Positions 26,729 through 36,408 are shown, counted from the stretch's first letter. The stretch is 64,000 nt of DNA from Pseudodesulfovibrio nedwellii (GCF_027923765.1 NZ_AP026709.1:1297501-1361500), one strand, 5' to 3'. Notes: generated by a model not told the origin, from the sequence alone. Numbers and translations: made by a program.

Positions 26729-27121
26729 TTACTTGGTATTTTTGGGGGTCAATGTCAGTAACTTGCCCCTTCTATCTTTCTTCTGTTCATCAGCAACAAG
26801 CTCTGGTCCCGTACTATTTGCACCGGATTCAGAGTCTGCGACACGCTTTTCCGGAGAAGTCAATGCAGCAAAATCTATTTCGTGAGGAGCAGCATCCGGC
26901 ATACGGGACTGCGCCCAATTATAATTGAAAAGTTGATTTTTCAGGCGAGTAGACTGGATAAGATTGAAGACCACCACGGACTCCTCCCATCGCTTGGTGG
27001 GTTCGAAATGGCGGACCTTTTCCGCATATTTCTCCCACAGGCTCATAAGTGAAGCCTCGTCAAAAGCATTGATTTGACGCGCCAGCTTCAAGAGCGCTTT
27101 TTCCATGTAACTTTCAGACAT
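26729..27121 (-). CDS. Hypothetical protein with helical N-terminus and charged tail
   Basis: This 130-residue soluble protein is not one I recognise. The first 80 residues look helical and include EKYAEKVRHFEPTKRWEESVVVFNLIQSTR; the last 45 are polar and probably disordered (EQKKDRRGKLLTLTPKNTK). There is no signal peptide or metal motif. AAGGA lies 6 nt before ATG 27121. It sits between purA and the chemoreceptor gene on the same strand. The conserved-looking Trp residues suggest a real fold, but no function can be given. Confidence 0.7.
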   Translation of the reverse strand: MSESYMEKALLKLARQINAFDEASLMSLWEKYAEKVRHFEPTKRWEESVVVFNLIQSTRLKNQLFNYNWAQSRMPDAAPHEIDFAALTSPEKRVADSESGANSTGPELVADEQKKDRRGKLLTLTPKNTK

Positions 27122-27326
27122 CGATTATCCTTGATTTATACACACAGCAATAGCCGGGACATTCTCCATACCAAACATCCCGCCACCACGCCAAGGCAAA
27201 ATCTCGCCAGTTTTCATAAAAAACAAGACCACCCATACGTTTCGTACGAGCGGTCTTGAACAACCAAGCCTCAACAGTCAGTTGCGGACCGTCAAAAGAC
27301 GGTCCGCAAGGAGAGGTCTGACTCAC
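27114..27326 (-). CDS. Possible small Trp-rich protein
   Basis: A 70-residue reading starts at GTG 27326, right after the chemoreceptor stop, and overlaps the next gene by 8 nt (ATGTCTGA), as in coupled genes. It has six Trp and contains RMGGLVFYENWRDFALAWW. Against it, there is no ribosome site, and the first codons span a strong hairpin that could simply be the chemoreceptor terminator. Confidence 0.3.
   Translation of the reverse strand: MSQTSPCGPSFDGPQLTVEAWLFKTARTKRMGGLVFYENWRDFALAWWRDVWYGECPGYCCVYKSRIIDV
27282..27309 (-). terminator. 12-bp perfect hairpin after the chemoreceptor gene
   Basis: TTGCGGACCGTC-aaaa-GACGGTCCGCAA lies about 25 nt past the chemoreceptor stop. No T-run follows in the direction of transcription, so termination would be inefficient or Rho-assisted. 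Confidence 0.5.
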
Positions 27327-27332
27327 AATATA

Positions 27333-29006
27333 TTAAAACTTTTCAAAGCCATCATCATCGTCATCCATATTCATGCTCACTCCACCTCCTTGAGATGGTG
27401 CGGCTTGCGCGAGCGGCTTGGGTTGCACCGCCTGAATCCGGGGAGCTGGCTTCTGTGCAACTGATACGGAATTATTTTGGAAGGGTTCATAGCCGCCAAG
27501 CTTGAAGAACTGCATCGAATTTTGCAACTGCACCGCCTGAGCAGACAATTCTTCCGCAGTGGAAGCAAGCTCTTCTGAAGCAGCAGCATTTTGCTGAATG
27601 ACCTTATCCATTTCATGGATTGCAGAGGTCACCTGAGTGCCTCCTTCATTCTGTTCATTGGTGGCGGCAGATATTTCCTGCACCAACTCTGCGGTCTTCT
27701 GAATATCCGGAACGATCTTCGACAGCAATTCACCGGCTTCTTCGGCCACCTGCACACTGGAAGATGACAACTCGCTGATCTCGGAAGCAGACGTTCCGCT
27801 CCGTTCGGCCAGCTTGCGGACTTCCGCAGCGACAACAGCAAACCCCTTGCCATGTTCACCCGCACGGGCGGCCTCGATGGCAGCATTAAGAGCCAACAGA
27901 TTGGTCTGTCGAGCTATATCCTCAATGATGGATATCTTTTCCGCGATCTGCTTCATAGCATCCACGGTCTTGGCCACAGCCTGTCCGCCTTGTTCGGTAT
28001 CGGACGCAGCCTGATTGGTCATGGAATTGGTAGTCTGGGCGTTGTCAGCATTTTGACCGATGGAAGATGTCATCTCTTCCATAGAAGCAGAGACTTCTTC
28101 AATGGAAGAGGCCTGCTCAGTCGCACCTTGTGATAACTGAACCGAAGACGAAGCCAATTCCTGACTACCTGCTGTGACCTGCTCAGTCGCGGATCGGACA
28201 TCAGTGACCACACGACGCAATTCACGCAACATATTCGCCATGGCTGAAGCCAACTGCCCGACTTCATCCTTACTACGGGCAGTGATATCAGCACTCAAAT
28301 CTCCATGCGCCATACGATTTGAAGCCTCGACAGCTTCATTCAACGGGACCGTCATGCTCCGAATGACAAACATAACAACAAGAATAAGAATACCCATGGC
28401 GATAACCGTTGGAATAAGGATCTGCCAACGCAAGGACGCAACCTGAGCTTCTACGTCGTCAACATAGATTCCGCTCCCTACAATCCAACCCCAAGGCTTG
28501 AACAATTTAACATAAGAAACCTTGGGTACAGGCTTAGTAGCTCCTTTCTTGGGCCAAGAATAATGCACAAAACCTTCGCCGTCCTTACGACTGACTTCAA
28601 CAAATTCCCGAAAAAGATAAATACCGTCCTGATCTTTGACATCACCCACATTCTTACCGACAAGCGATGCATTGGATCCATGAGCCACGACAACGGGCTT
28701 CATATCGTTAATCCAAAAATATTCATTTCCATGATATCTTGATTTTGTAATCTCTGCGATAGCGGCTTTCTGAGCCTCTTCCTTGGTCAATGCACCGGAA
28801 GCAGCCTGATCAGCCCAATATTCGACGGAACTATACGCCACATCAACAACACTTTTTGTTGCGATCTGCTTCTCTGCCATGAGAGAATCACCGACAACAG
28901 GAAGAAAATATCCAACCAGACCAAGGACAACCAAAGCAATAGCCCCCAAGAAAATGCTGAGAATCTTGCTTCGCATGCTCCAGTCGCGGAATCGCAGTAT
29001 AGTCAT
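27333..29006 (-). CDS. Methyl-accepting chemotaxis protein with Cache sensor
   Basis: This 557-residue chemoreceptor has an N-terminal membrane segment (about 15-35), a periplasmic Cache-type domain (about 40-190, with [14 protein letters not shown] and [16 protein letters not shown]), a second membrane segment, a HAMP domain and the long signalling helices. The hairpin tip is the conserved [30 protein letters not shown] region. The C-terminal tail is long, flexible and acidic and ends DDDGFEKF. The last five residues fit the aromatic-xx-aromatic pattern of a CheR-binding tether. The ATG at 29006 follows GGAGGGGG. No che genes are adjacent. Confidence 0.92.
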   Translation of the reverse strand: MTILRFRDWSMRSKILSIFLGAIALVVLGLVGYFLPVVGDSLMAEKQIATKSVVDVAYSSVEYWADQAASGALTKEEAQKAAIAEITKSRYHGNEYFWINDMKPVVVAHGSNASLVGKNVGDVKDQDGIYLFREFVEVSRKDGEGFVHYSWPKKGATKPVPKVSYVKLFKPWGWIVGSGIYVDDVEAQVASLRWQILIPTVIAMGILILVVMFVIRSMTVPLNEAVEASNRMAHGDLSADITARSKDEVGQLASAMANMLRELRRVVTDVRSATEQVTAGSQELASSSVQLSQGATEQASSIEEVSASMEEMTSSIGQNADNAQTTNSMTNQAASDTEQGGQAVAKTVDAMKQIAEKISIIEDIARQTNLLALNAAIEAARAGEHGKGFAVVAAEVRKLAERSGTSASEISELSSSSVQVAEEAGELLSKIVPDIQKTAELVQEISAATNEQNEGGTQVTSAIHEMDKVIQQNAAASEELASTAEELSAQAVQLQNSMQFFKLGGYEPFQNNSVSVAQKPAPRIQAVQPKPLAQAAPSQGGGVSMNMDDDDDGFEKF

Positions 29007-29238
29007 ATCCCCCTCCAAGGTTGGAATTTCGCTGATAAATCAATGGGTAAAGATCATACACCCTGCTACTTATCAATTTTCTCTAACTGGACAATACACT
29101 GTTTCAAACGCTATAAGTAGGAATATAATACATTGGGGGGTTATATATTTCCACCTGGCCCATATGGGGATTATTGCCCGTCGGAACAAGCTGTGATATG
29201 ACCGCCACCTCACATGAGCACAACAGGGAGTTGATGAA

Positions 29239-30513
29239 ATGAGCGATTTGAAAAAAATGTACCATACCTTGCAGCAAGACCCATTTCCAGCTGACATGAA
29301 ACTGACTCTGGGTGACCAGGAATTGGTTTTCAAAAAACGCACTTGGGAAATTGAAGGCGAAACCAAAGGGTTGCGGTACGGCGAGAACCCGGATCAACCG
29401 GCAGCATTGTACGAATTGACCAAAGGTCAACTTGAAGTAGGCGGCGTAAAATTCATCGGCCAAGGGCAGGGACTGGTGTCCGCATTGACCGAAGAACACA
29501 TGCTTCAGGCAGGCAAACACCCCGGCAAAACAAATTTGACCGACGTGGACAACGCCCTAAATATTTTGCAGTACCTGTCCGCCAAACCAGCCGCGCTCAT
29601 TCTCAAACACAACAATCCCTGTGGCGCAGCATGGACCAACGAAGGCGTATCCGTTGCCTTGAAACGGGCCTTTGAAGCGGACCGCATAGCAGCCTTCGGT
29701 GGAGCTGTAATCGTCAACCGCAAGCTTGACCTTGCCACTGCCGAACTTATCAACTCCGTCTATTTTGAAGTAGTGGCTGCCCCTGAATTCGACGATGATG
29801 CCTTGGTTGAACTCAAAAAGAAAAAAAATCTTCGCATCTTGCAAATCCCCGGCATCACCAAATTGGAAAGTCTGGTCCAAAGTCCATTTCTGGACATCAA
29901 ATCCCTGTCGGACGGCGGCATGGTTGTTCAATTCTCCTTCCGTAACGCCATTCTCAAAACGGAAGATTTCATTCCGGCCACTGCGGAAAAAAACGGCAAT
30001 CAGTTCGTAGCTCGTGCTCCGAGCAAACAGGAAGCGGATGATCTGCTTTTTGCCTGGGCTGTTGAAGCCGGTGTGACATCCAACTCAGTCCTGTTTGTAC
30101 GCGACGGTGTGACCACAGCCATCGGAACCGGTGAGCAAGACCGCGTCGGCTGTGTCCTTCTGGCTGTAACCAAGGCGTACATCAAGTACTCCGACCTGTT
30201 GTCATCCAAAGAACTCGGCATGTCGCTGTTCGAATTGAAACTGGCGGCCATCAAAGACCCAGAGATGAAAGCAAAACTTGATGATATCGAGAAACGCACC
30301 GAAGAAGCCCGTGGCGGACTGCCCGGCTCTGTAGTGGTGTCAGACGGATTCTTCCCCTTCCGTGACGGCGTGGACCTGTGCATGAATCAAGGCGTAACAG
30401 CCATTGCCCAGCCCGGAGGCTCCATCCGTGACAACGAAGTGATTACTGCCGTCAACGAAGCCAGCCCGCAGGTGGCCATGGTCTTCACAGGACAGCGTTC
30501 CTTCAAACACTAA
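29239..30513 (+). CDS. purH: AICAR transformylase domain as a separate protein (PurH C-terminal part)
   Basis: This 424-residue protein matches only the AICAR formyltransferase half of PurH, which adds a formyl group from 10-formyl-THF to AICAR. Motifs are LRYGENPDQPAALY, LILKHNNPCGAA (the Lys and His are catalytic in PurH) and FRDGVDLCMNQGVTAIAQPGGSIRD near the end. The N-terminal IMP cyclohydrolase domain is missing and is encoded alone at 36649-37245 on the other strand. ATG 29239 has AGGGAG upstream. A strong terminator follows, so the gene is monocistronic. Confidence 0.93.
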   Translation: MSDLKKMYHTLQQDPFPADMKLTLGDQELVFKKRTWEIEGETKGLRYGENPDQPAALYELTKGQLEVGGVKFIGQGQGLVSALTEEHMLQAGKHPGKTNLTDVDNALNILQYLSAKPAALILKHNNPCGAAWTNEGVSVALKRAFEADRIAAFGGAVIVNRKLDLATAELINSVYFEVVAAPEFDDDALVELKKKKNLRILQIPGITKLESLVQSPFLDIKSLSDGGMVVQFSFRNAILKTEDFIPATAEKNGNQFVARAPSKQEADDLLFAWAVEAGVTSNSVLFVRDGVTTAIGTGEQDRVGCVLLAVTKAYIKYSDLLSSKELGMSLFELKLAAIKDPEMKAKLDDIEKRTEEARGGLPGSVVVSDGFFPFRDGVDLCMNQGVTAIAQPGGSIRDNEVITAVNEASPQVAMVFTGQRSFKH

Positions 30514-30539
30514 TTAGCACTCTGTATTGAATAGACAAG

Positions 30540-30574
30540 GCTTCGTCGGACAAGGAGTTCGACGAAGCTTTTTT
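30540..30574 (+). terminator. Terminator of the AICAR transformylase gene
   Basis: GCTTCGTCG and CGACGAAGC form a 9-bp stem followed by TTTTTT, 27 nt after the stop. Confidence 0.88.
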
Positions 30575-30591
30575 CACGACAAGGAGTCGAC

Positions 30592-30867
30592 CTATTGTCG
30601 TCCTCGATTACGATACAGAACTTTCATGACAAGGATGGAGGATGTCAAAATCAGGCTGACTCCATTGGTAAGAACCAGTGCCACTGACTGCATGCTAATA
30701 CCATAATAAAGCCACAGCAAAATGCCAAAACAAAGTAGCAGATACATGCGCAGTGAAATATCATCCACGGACTTGGTTCGCCATGTTCGAACGACCTGCG
30801 GTAAAAATGAAAACGTGGTACAAAAACCAGCGATCAGGCCTATTATTTCTATGGGTGTTATATTCAT
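30592..30867 (-). CDS. SemiSWEET-type small sugar transporter
   Basis: This 91-residue membrane protein has three hydrophobic helices and the PQ-loop FLPQVVRTWRTKSVDDIS typical of SemiSWEETs, which act as homodimers in facilitated sugar transport. LCFGILLWLYYGI is helix two. The length is usual for the family. ATG 30867 has no strong ribosome site. It stands alone, facing away from the RNase II-like gene and towards the transformylase terminator. Confidence 0.9.
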   Translation of the reverse strand: MNITPIEIIGLIAGFCTTFSFLPQVVRTWRTKSVDDISLRMYLLLCFGILLWLYYGISMQSVALVLTNGVSLILTSSILVMKVLYRNRGRQ

Positions 30868-30957
30868 GCACCATCATTACTCGCACACTCTTACACTGAC
30901 AACCATTTCATGATATCCAAGCCGTTACATTGACGAAAAAACTCATCAGATAGATAT

Positions 30958-33012
30958 ATGGTAAAAAAAACGACCTTCAGCCCAACAGTTCGCCCCGGTA
31001 CAGTGGTAGAATTCATGCACGGAGACCAGCCACAATTAGCTTGGGTGCTGGAAGAAGCATCCAGCAAACTCCGCCTGCTCACCATCAACAAACGGGAAAT
31101 GAAACTCCCGGCAGCACGCCTTTTGCCATGGTATGGACCAACCCTGTCTGCGGAACTCTCCCGACAGGATATCCAGAATACACTCAATGAACACCAGGCA
31201 GCCCGCGGAGAAATCCTGGCAGGCCTCGATGTTATGGAACTCTGGGACCTTGCTCAGGGAGAAATGGAATCCGCCCCACTGTCATGGTTTGCCGATCTGC
31301 TCTGGGAAGACGCAACTCCCGATCAATTGGCTGCATTGGGTTGTGCCATGCTTCAAGCCAAAACGCATTTCAAGTTCCGGCCCCCGAATTTCGAAATATG
31401 GTCTGCGGAAAAGGTTGCATTGAAAATGCAACAAAAAGCCGAGGAAAAGGCTCGCGAAGCCGTCACTTCCGCCGGTCAAACTCTCCTTCAGACGCTCTGG
31501 GCGGCATATAGTCAGGGCCGCACGCCCAAGCTCCCGGCCATGAACCCGGAACTCTCTGCCAGCCTCGAACAAATACTCAAGCACAAGGTCGGCGACTCTC
31601 TCGACGAAACCGAACGCAAAGTATGGACTGCCATAAGCAAGGGATTGCCCGACCAACAGCACCTTGCTCTTCTCCTTGCTCAAACATGGGGAGTCTTACC
31701 ACGCCACCACAACTATCATCTTGACGAAGCCGATTTTGCATGGGGCGACAGCTGGTCTGAATCATACACCAATGAAATCAATGAAATAGAAAAACGCTTT
31801 TCCAATCAGGCCGCAACTGCTGAAATTGACGATTTCATTTCCATAGATGGCATAACCACCCGCGACATCGACGATGCATTCCGTATAGAAAAAACCGACA
31901 CAGGATACACCCTGTCCATCGCTTTGGCCCGTCCTGATGAGCACTGGGAATTCGGTTCCCCGCTGGACAAGGCAGTGTTATACCGTGCGACCAGTCTGTA
32001 CCTGCCCGAAGGCACCAGTCACATGATGCCCGAACAATTCGGCACAGGCCTCTACAGCCTGATTCAAGGCGAAACACGCCCTGCCATGATTACAGATTTT
32101 TCCCTGAACAACGAAGGAAAACTACTCTCAGTCACGCCGCGTACCGCCTGGATCACGGTAAAAGCCAACATTACCTATGAGAGTGCTGACACAGCCATTG
32201 CAAACGGCACTGATGAATCACTTGTTCTTGCGCACCAATTGGCAGAAAAACTTATTGAACGTCGTATAGCCTCCGGCGCATGTGTCATCCGCAAACCGGA
32301 ACCTATAGTCACTGTATCGGGTGAAGGCGCACAATCTTCTGTCGAAATAACCCTCAAAGAACCAAGCCCGCGTTCAGAATTGGTTATCAGTGAATTCATG
32401 GTTCTGGCTAACTCCGGCCTTGCCCTGTGGGCCAAAGAGAATAACGTACCGCTTCTGCATCGCACGCAGGACATCGCCCTGCCGCAAGAATCCGCAGGCA
32501 TCTTTACCGAACCAGCCGCTATCCTGCGCGCCGTAAAATTACTTTTGCCTCCAACGCTGGAAACCAATCCCAAACGCCATGCGGCCCTTGGCGTCCCGGC
32601 ATATGCCCCCATAACCTCACCCCTGCGCCGCTATACGGACTTTATCAACATATCTCAGGTGTGTACCTATCTAACAAATGGTACCCCTCGACTGGATAAG
32701 GAAGCGTTGAAGCATCTCATCATTCACTTAAGAATGCGCATCCAAGCGGTGAGTGCTGTTCAGCGATTCCGGCCCCGGTACTGGAAACTCGTATACCTCG
32801 CCAAACAACGAAAACAGTTCCAATCCGCCGTACTCGTGGAAGAAGCCGGCCCTATGGCGACACTGGCCATGCCCCATTTGCAGGTCAACGTACGTGCCCC
32901 GAAAAAGATGCTCGGAGACAAACTCTATCCGGGCCAACAATTCCAAATCAATTTCTCACGCATCGACCCATTGACCAACGAAATCAGACTGGGCGAAGCA
33001 CTTGAGGAATAG
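30958..33012 (+). CDS. RNase II/R-family 3'-5' exoribonuclease
   Basis: This 684-residue protein would degrade RNA processively from the 3' end. The RNB domain carries the metal-binding SIDGITTRDIDDAF (Asp residues kept) and ITSPLRRYTDFIN further on. The N-terminal 270 residues are not typical cold-shock domains and look like a Desulfovibrionales-type variant; the C-terminal 70 residues could be an S1-like domain. ATG 30958 has no good Shine-Dalgarno. It is followed by plsY and a CDF gene in the same direction. Confidence 0.9.
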   Translation: MVKKTTFSPTVRPGTVVEFMHGDQPQLAWVLEEASSKLRLLTINKREMKLPAARLLPWYGPTLSAELSRQDIQNTLNEHQAARGEILAGLDVMELWDLAQGEMESAPLSWFADLLWEDATPDQLAALGCAMLQAKTHFKFRPPNFEIWSAEKVALKMQQKAEEKAREAVTSAGQTLLQTLWAAYSQGRTPKLPAMNPELSASLEQILKHKVGDSLDETERKVWTAISKGLPDQQHLALLLAQTWGVLPRHHNYHLDEADFAWGDSWSESYTNEINEIEKRFSNQAATAEIDDFISIDGITTRDIDDAFRIEKTDTGYTLSIALARPDEHWEFGSPLDKAVLYRATSLYLPEGTSHMMPEQFGTGLYSLIQGETRPAMITDFSLNNEGKLLSVTPRTAWITVKANITYESADTAIANGTDESLVLAHQLAEKLIERRIASGACVIRKPEPIVTVSGEGAQSSVEITLKEPSPRSELVISEFMVLANSGLALWAKENNVPLLHRTQDIALPQESAGIFTEPAAILRAVKLLLPPTLETNPKRHAALGVPAYAPITSPLRRYTDFINISQVCTYLTNGTPRLDKEALKHLIIHLRMRIQAVSAVQRFRPRYWKLVYLAKQRKQFQSAVLVEEAGPMATLAMPHLQVNVRAPKKMLGDKLYPGQQFQINFSRIDPLTNEIRLGEALEE

Positions 33013-33081
33013 ACACTCTTTTCATCTGTCGGCAAAATAGATACAGTCACCGCATACAGTGAAATTTCAGGAGAACTTTTT

Positions 33082-33672
33082 ATGGCTTTAATCATAGGCT
33101 CTTTAATCGCATATATCCTCGGTTCCATTCCCTTCGGACTGGTCATTGGAAAAACTTTATGCAACATCGACCCGCGTGAAGATGGCAGCAAAAACACCGG
33201 CGCGACCAACGTGGCCCGTTTGTGCGGCACGAAATACGGAATCATAACTCTGATTCTGGATGTTCTCAAAGGAATGCTCCCGGTGTTGTTCGCCGCCACC
33301 TGGATTGAATCACATCTGGCCCTAAGCATCGTGGCACTGGCCGCCATTCTCGGTCATGTTTATTCTTGCTTCATGAATTTCAAAGGCGGCAAAGCTGTTG
33401 CCACAACTGTGGGTGCTTTTTTCGCACTGGCCCCATGGGCAACGGTCTTTTCTGCAGCCATGTGCCTCGCCATGGTAGCACTGACCGGCCACGTTTCCAT
33501 GGGTTCCCTGACTTTTGCCCTGGCCCTACCTGTATTCATGATTCTGACTGGCAACTTTGGCTACGTTCCCGTTGCCCTAATTGTCATGGTCATCTTGTTC
33601 TGGAGACACAAAGAAAATATCCGCAGACTGGCACACGGTGAAGAAAACCCTTGGATTAAGCCTAAGGAATAA
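33082..33672 (+). CDS. plsY: Acyl-phosphate:glycerol-3-phosphate acyltransferase
   Basis: This 196-residue membrane protein adds the first acyl chain to glycerol-3-phosphate using acyl-phosphate. Signature motifs are GSIPFGLVIGK, SKNTGATNVAR and FKGGKAVATTVG, covering the phosphate loop and the substrate site. There are about five to seven membrane segments. ATG 33082 follows AGGAGA. The CDF gene starts 2 nt after the stop, so the two are co-translated. Confidence 0.96.
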   Translation: MALIIGSLIAYILGSIPFGLVIGKTLCNIDPREDGSKNTGATNVARLCGTKYGIITLILDVLKGMLPVLFAATWIESHLALSIVALAAILGHVYSCFMNFKGGKAVATTVGAFFALAPWATVFSAAMCLAMVALTGHVSMGSLTFALALPVFMILTGNFGYVPVALIVMVILFWRHKENIRRLAHGEENPWIKPKE

Positions 33673-33674
33673 AC

Positions 33675-34610
33675 ATGTTCTCCGACTCCCCCAAGCGGTA
33701 CGCCATTTATTCCATCGGGGCGTCAATCTTGACCTTGGCTCTCAAATTCGGAGCCTGGGCCATGACGGATTCCGTGGGGCTGCTTTCGGATGCAACAGAA
33801 TCTCTCGTTAATCTTACTGCGGGCGTCCTCGCGCTCACGGCCATCACCATCGCTATGCGTCCGGCGGATGACGAACACGCTTACGGACATGGCAAAGCCG
33901 AATATTTTTCCAGCGGTATCGAAGGTATTCTCATCATCATAGCCGCATTTGCCATCGGTTATGCTGCCATCAGCCGTTTCCTTTCCCCACAACCATTGAC
34001 GAATCTAGGCCCCGGCCTGATTCTCGCTCTGCTCTCATCCGTGGTCAATTATGTGGTTGCCAAAGTCATGCTCAAAGCAGCTCACCGTTTCGATTCCATC
34101 ACTCTGGAAGCGGACGCACGGCATTTGTTGACTGATGTCTGGACATCAATTGGCTTGGTGGCAGGACTGGCTATCATTATAGTCATGCCGGAATGGAAAC
34201 TTCTCGACCCGATCATAGCGACTCTTATGGCGATTAACATCGTTTTCACAGGTGTCAGCCTACTCAAACGGTCTGTCGGCGGCCTTATGGACGATGCTCT
34301 GCCCAAAAAAGAACTACAGATCATAGCAAATGCCATCCGCAGTTACACAAACAGCGATGCAAGCTTTCACGGATTACGCACCCGCAAGTCAGGCTCAAGG
34401 CGCTTCATCGACTTCCACCTGCTTGTACCGGGTGATATGTCGGTCAAAGCGTCCCACGACCTTTGCGGTCTCATTGAAGAATTGATCCAATCGCAGCTAT
34501 CTCGCGCCGAAGTCACCATTCATGTGGAACCTCTGGAATGCGAGTCATCCTACGATGGTTGGAAAATAGGCGGCACGTGCGCCAAAAAAGTAAAGCCCCT
34601 CGAGGACTAG
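33675..34610 (+). CDS. Cation diffusion facilitator
   Basis: This 311-residue exporter of divalent cations has six membrane helices and a cytoplasmic C-terminal domain. The metal sites are SDATESL in helix 2 and HLLTDVWTS in helix 5 (His and Asp, as in zinc-type members), with DEHAYGHGKAEYFS between helices 2 and 3. The substrate is probably zinc or iron, which cannot be told apart here. AAGGA precedes ATG 33675. The 3' end overlaps the hflX 3' end by 4 nt, tail to tail. Confidence 0.93.
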   Translation: MFSDSPKRYAIYSIGASILTLALKFGAWAMTDSVGLLSDATESLVNLTAGVLALTAITIAMRPADDEHAYGHGKAEYFSSGIEGILIIIAAFAIGYAAISRFLSPQPLTNLGPGLILALLSSVVNYVVAKVMLKAAHRFDSITLEADARHLLTDVWTSIGLVAGLAIIIVMPEWKLLDPIIATLMAINIVFTGVSLLKRSVGGLMDDALPKKELQIIANAIRSYTNSDASFHGLRTRKSGSRRFIDFHLLVPGDMSVKASHDLCGLIEELIQSQLSRAEVTIHVEPLECESSYDGWKIGGTCAKKVKPLED

Positions 34611-36247
34611 AAACCCTTTTTTTCCCAAGGGATACCACGTAAGACAGCGTCCACGACAGGTTCCAAACTCGCTCGCTTCACAGCGACGGCTGGTATCCCA
34701 TCCGGGTAGACATTGTGCATGGCTTCATGTCCTTCTGCATCCAGCTTATCCCATTTATTAAGTACAAGAATAGACGGAATATCATCCAATTCCATGTCTC
34801 GCAAAATGGAACGCACTGCCTCGACCTGCTCTTCCACTTCGGGATGGGATGCATCACACACCAACACCAGCAGATCAGCTGATTCCAACTCTTCCAATGT
34901 GGCCCGAAAAGCCTCTTTCAAATCTGGCGGCAATCGACGAATAAATCCAACAGTATCCGTCAGCACGACCTCGCGCTCCTGCGGGAACCGAATTCGACGA
35001 CTGGTAGGATCGAGTGTGGCGAAAAGCTTATCCTCAGCAATAACCTTGGATTGAGTCAGGGTATTGAGCAATGTAGATTTGCCTGCGTTGGTATAGCCAA
35101 CCAGCGACACAATGGGCAACCCTGCCTTGGCACGGCGTTCACGAGTCTGGGTACGCCGTTTACGAACGTCTTTCAGTTCTTTTTTCAAACGGGTCAACCG
35201 GTCATTGGCACGACGACGGTCGATTTCCAACTTTGTTTCACCGGGACCACGACCGCCGATACCACCCATGAGTCGAGACATGGCCCGATTCTTTCCGACC
35301 AATCGCGGCAAGGTATACTTGAGCTGCGCCATTTCCACCTGTAACTTACCGGACCGGCTGGTGGCATGTTGGGCAAAAATATCGAGAATAAGCTGTGTAC
35401 GATCAAGAATTTTTCGTTCAGTCACCTTGGCAAGGTTACGTATTTGGGTGGGTGACAACTCCTGATCAAAGATAATGACCGAGGCATTAGCCTGAAGTGC
35501 ATGGACCTCCAATTCAGTCAATTTACCCTTTCCCATAATAAATTTGGGATTATGCTTGCGCACTCGCTGAATCATGGTTCCGGCAGCGACAAGCCCTGCG
35601 GTATCAGCCAGCTCAGCAAGTTCTTCCAAAGAAAGTTCCTGCACAGGACGAGGAGTCTTGTCTACACTGACAAGCAGCACCCGATTCTCATCGGATTCTG
35701 TCCCTTGTCCAGCCAACTGTCGGCTAAACTCATCTTCCAGAGCCTCAACAATGCTCCCCAAATCAAGATCGAATCGATCCCAACGCCGAGGCTCAAAAAT
35801 CTCGTAACTCTTTTCCTCAGGATTGGGAGGTAATAAATGCGCGGCCTGAACGACTTCAGGAAAACCATCACTGACATTCAGAGCAACCACAGAATCGAGT
35901 CGTAAGAACACCATATCCATCAGGTCTTCCTGCGACAAAGATTCATTTGAAAGATGTGTATGGAGCAGGCGTAAACCACGGAGTCGTCCTGTGGACAATC
36001 GTCTACGCGGTAATTCCGGAATGTAAATGGAACGATTGTCACCCACCAACACCATGCCGACCTTGCCTTGACGGTCAATGAGCAGTCCCAATTGACGGCC
36101 AATGTCTGCACTCAATTCCGCCAACTCGCGGGCCTGTTCATTCGTATAGCAATCGTCAGTGGGAAATTGACGTTGATACAACCGGGAAAGACGTTTTATC
36201 TGATTGGGTTTCAACCCTTGCAGGTTGCCCTCGGGTTTCTTTGCGAT
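34607..36247 (-). CDS. hflX: Ribosome-associated GTPase HflX, probable AUC start
   Basis: This GTPase of about 546 residues acts on stalled or hibernating ribosomes. It has an N-terminal ND1-type domain, the linker MGKGKLTEL, the Gly-rich GGIGGRGPGETKLE motif, and the G domain with GYTNAGKSTLLN (G1), DTVGFIRRLP (G3) and NKWDKLD (G4). The only conventional start, TTG 36214, directly abuts its upstream GGG. In frame upstream lie 11 more codons reading IAKKPEGNLQG, and GN..GLK is the conserved HflX N-terminus. That stretch opens with ATC at 36247, 7 nt after AGGAG, below an in-frame TAA. I infer AUC initiation; otherwise the start is TTG 36214. Confidence 0.9.
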   Translation of the reverse strand: MAKKPEGNLQGLKPNQIKRLSRLYQRQFPTDDCYTNEQARELAELSADIGRQLGLLIDRQGKVGMVLVGDNRSIYIPELPRRRLSTGRLRGLRLLHTHLSNESLSQEDLMDMVFLRLDSVVALNVSDGFPEVVQAAHLLPPNPEEKSYEIFEPRRWDRFDLDLGSIVEALEDEFSRQLAGQGTESDENRVLLVSVDKTPRPVQELSLEELAELADTAGLVAAGTMIQRVRKHNPKFIMGKGKLTELEVHALQANASVIIFDQELSPTQIRNLAKVTERKILDRTQLILDIFAQHATSRSGKLQVEMAQLKYTLPRLVGKNRAMSRLMGGIGGRGPGETKLEIDRRRANDRLTRLKKELKDVRKRRTQTRERRAKAGLPIVSLVGYTNAGKSTLLNTLTQSKVIAEDKLFATLDPTSRRIRFPQEREVVLTDTVGFIRRLPPDLKEAFRATLEELESADLLVLVCDASHPEVEEQVEAVRSILRDMELDDIPSILVLNKWDKLDAEGHEAMHNVYPDGIPAVAVKRASLEPVVDAVLRGIPWEKKGF

Positions 36248-36268
36248 ACCCCTACTCCTTTATGGTAG

Positions 36269-36336
36269 ATGCCTTCAGCGTCCCAGCCGGGGCCGCTTTC
36301 CAGCGGGGACCAAAGGGCGAACCCCTTTGGAATCCT
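36269..36336 (+). repeat. Dispersed repeat with two hairpins upstream of hflX
   Basis: GATGCCTTCAGCGTCC opens the element. Two small hairpins follow: CCGCTTTCCAGCGG and CCAAAGGGCGAACCCCTTTGG. It lies in the gap 36248-36648, in the hflX leader if transcription starts further upstream. Confidence 0.6.
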
Positions 36337-36340
36337 GTAA

Positions 36341-36408
36341 CCGATCTGAACACAAGAATCGACCCAAACCGCTATGCTCTGTTGGGCCGATTCTTGTGTT
36401 CAGATCGG
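36341..36408. repeat. 27-bp inverted repeat with 14-nt loop
   Basis: The outer 21 bp (36341-36361 with 36388-36408) pair perfectly, starting CCGATCTGAACACAAG. One mismatch and five further pairs follow, leaving a 14-nt loop. On the minus strand the mismatch becomes a G-U pair. No T-run follows, so it is not a simple terminator. Confidence 0.8.

Noticed and set aside
36269..36408. Repeats in the hflX leader read as a terminator
   Set aside because: Strong stems are present, but none is followed by a T-run in either direction.
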